The notes under the pieces were generated by a model. It did no database searches and was not told the DNA's origin. It saw only the letters and a program-made list of their open reading frames with translations. Position numbers and translations under genes: made by a program. A DNA stretch of 5,342 nucleotides from Gemmatimonadota bacterium. Lineage in GTDB: Bacteria > Latescibacterota > UBA2968 > UBA8231. The stretch is taken from positions 1 to 5,342 of the forward strand of contig JAPOYQ010000690.1 in NCBI GenBank assembly GCA_026706505.1, in the 5' to 3' direction. Of this stretch, positions 5,245 through 5,342 are shown piece after piece; within the stretch, counting starts at the first letter, position 1, and each line of letters opens with the position of its first letter.

Positions 5245-5342
5245 TTACTCGTCGGCGATGGCCGCGATCGTCTGAGGATTATACACTAAGCTGCTCAAGA
5301 GCGTCAACCCGGTGAGAACATCGGGTTTGAAACTCGTGGTGG
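5245..5342 (-). CDS. C-terminal end of an unidentified protein upstream of the SGNH hydrolase (5' truncated)
   Basis: In the frame entering at 5340 the minus strand encodes 31 residues ending in VYNPQTIAAIADE and stopping at TAA 5247-5245. The residue mix (VLTGLTLLSSLVYNP) looks like a folded protein end, and about three quarters of third codon positions are G or C. The 21-nt gap to the next ATG on the same strand is typical of an operon. I cannot name the family from this short piece. The other two frames on this strand also stay open for short distances, so the call rests on residue composition, codon bias and spacing. Confidence 0.55.
   Translation of the reverse strand, partial: TTSFKPDVLTGLTLLSSLVYNPQTIAAIADE
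5278..5307 (-). promoter_or_regulatory. Sigma-70-like -35/-10 pair upstream of the SGNH gene
   Basis: On the minus strand TTGACG (5307-5302) and TATAAT (5283-5278) are 18 bp apart, which is close to the housekeeping consensus. A start near 5271 would give a leader of about 48 nt before ATG 5223. The element lies inside the end of the preceding coding frame, so it is either an internal promoter for the SGNH gene or a coincidence of codons (GTG TAT AAT reads V-Y-N). Confidence 0.35.

Overview
The window looks like chromosomal DNA of an uncultured Gram-negative-type bacterium of moderate to high GC. Two secreted proteins carry lipoprotein signal peptides, genes have AGGAG-type ribosome binding sites, and the style (a Trp in the lipobox, an Asp-rich stretch after the Cys, non-sporulation SpoIVB/S55-like proteins) resembles phyla such as Latescibacterota, Poribacteria, Gemmatimonadota or Planctomycetota. 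The phylum is a weak guess; no marker gene is present.

Layout, left to right: (1) 1-95, the last 30 codons of an unidentified plus-strand gene. (2) 96-202, a convergent intergenic gap with a perfect 17-bp stem-loop and a second 8-bp stem-loop. (3) 203-2485, minus strand, 'copy A', a 760-residue lipoprotein with a SpoIVB peptidase S55-like domain, an N-terminal Ala-rich heptad array and a Pro/Glu/Gly-rich C-terminal insert. (4) 2486-2722, an intergenic stretch with a G-rich run, a short plus-strand ORF with a strong ribosome binding site, and a 50-bp near-copy of the plus-strand gene tail seen at 46-95. (5) 2719-4476, minus strand, 'copy B', a 585-residue paralogue without the low-complexity insertions. 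(6) 4477-4578, a leader region with a 15-bp tandem repeat inside an inverted repeat that overlaps copy B's Shine-Dalgarno. (7) 4579-5223, minus strand, a cytoplasmic SGNH/GDSL hydrolase. (8) 5245-5342, minus strand, the last 31 codons of another gene, 21 nt upstream of the hydrolase.

The main story is a tandem duplication. The unit '3' end of the plus-strand gene plus convergent S55 lipoprotein gene' occurs twice. After duplication, copy A gained three low-complexity segments and a 138-bp net enlargement at its 3' end; copy B stayed compact, and its stop codon overlaps the relict tail. Both copies keep a plausible Asp/Ser/His triad, but the Ser motif precedes the His motif, the reverse of Bacillus subtilis SpoIVB as I remember it. 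The hydrolase and the gene before it are probably co-transcribed; whether they act together with the S55 lipoproteins cannot be told from this window. I see no defence system, CRISPR array, RNA gene or complete mobile element.
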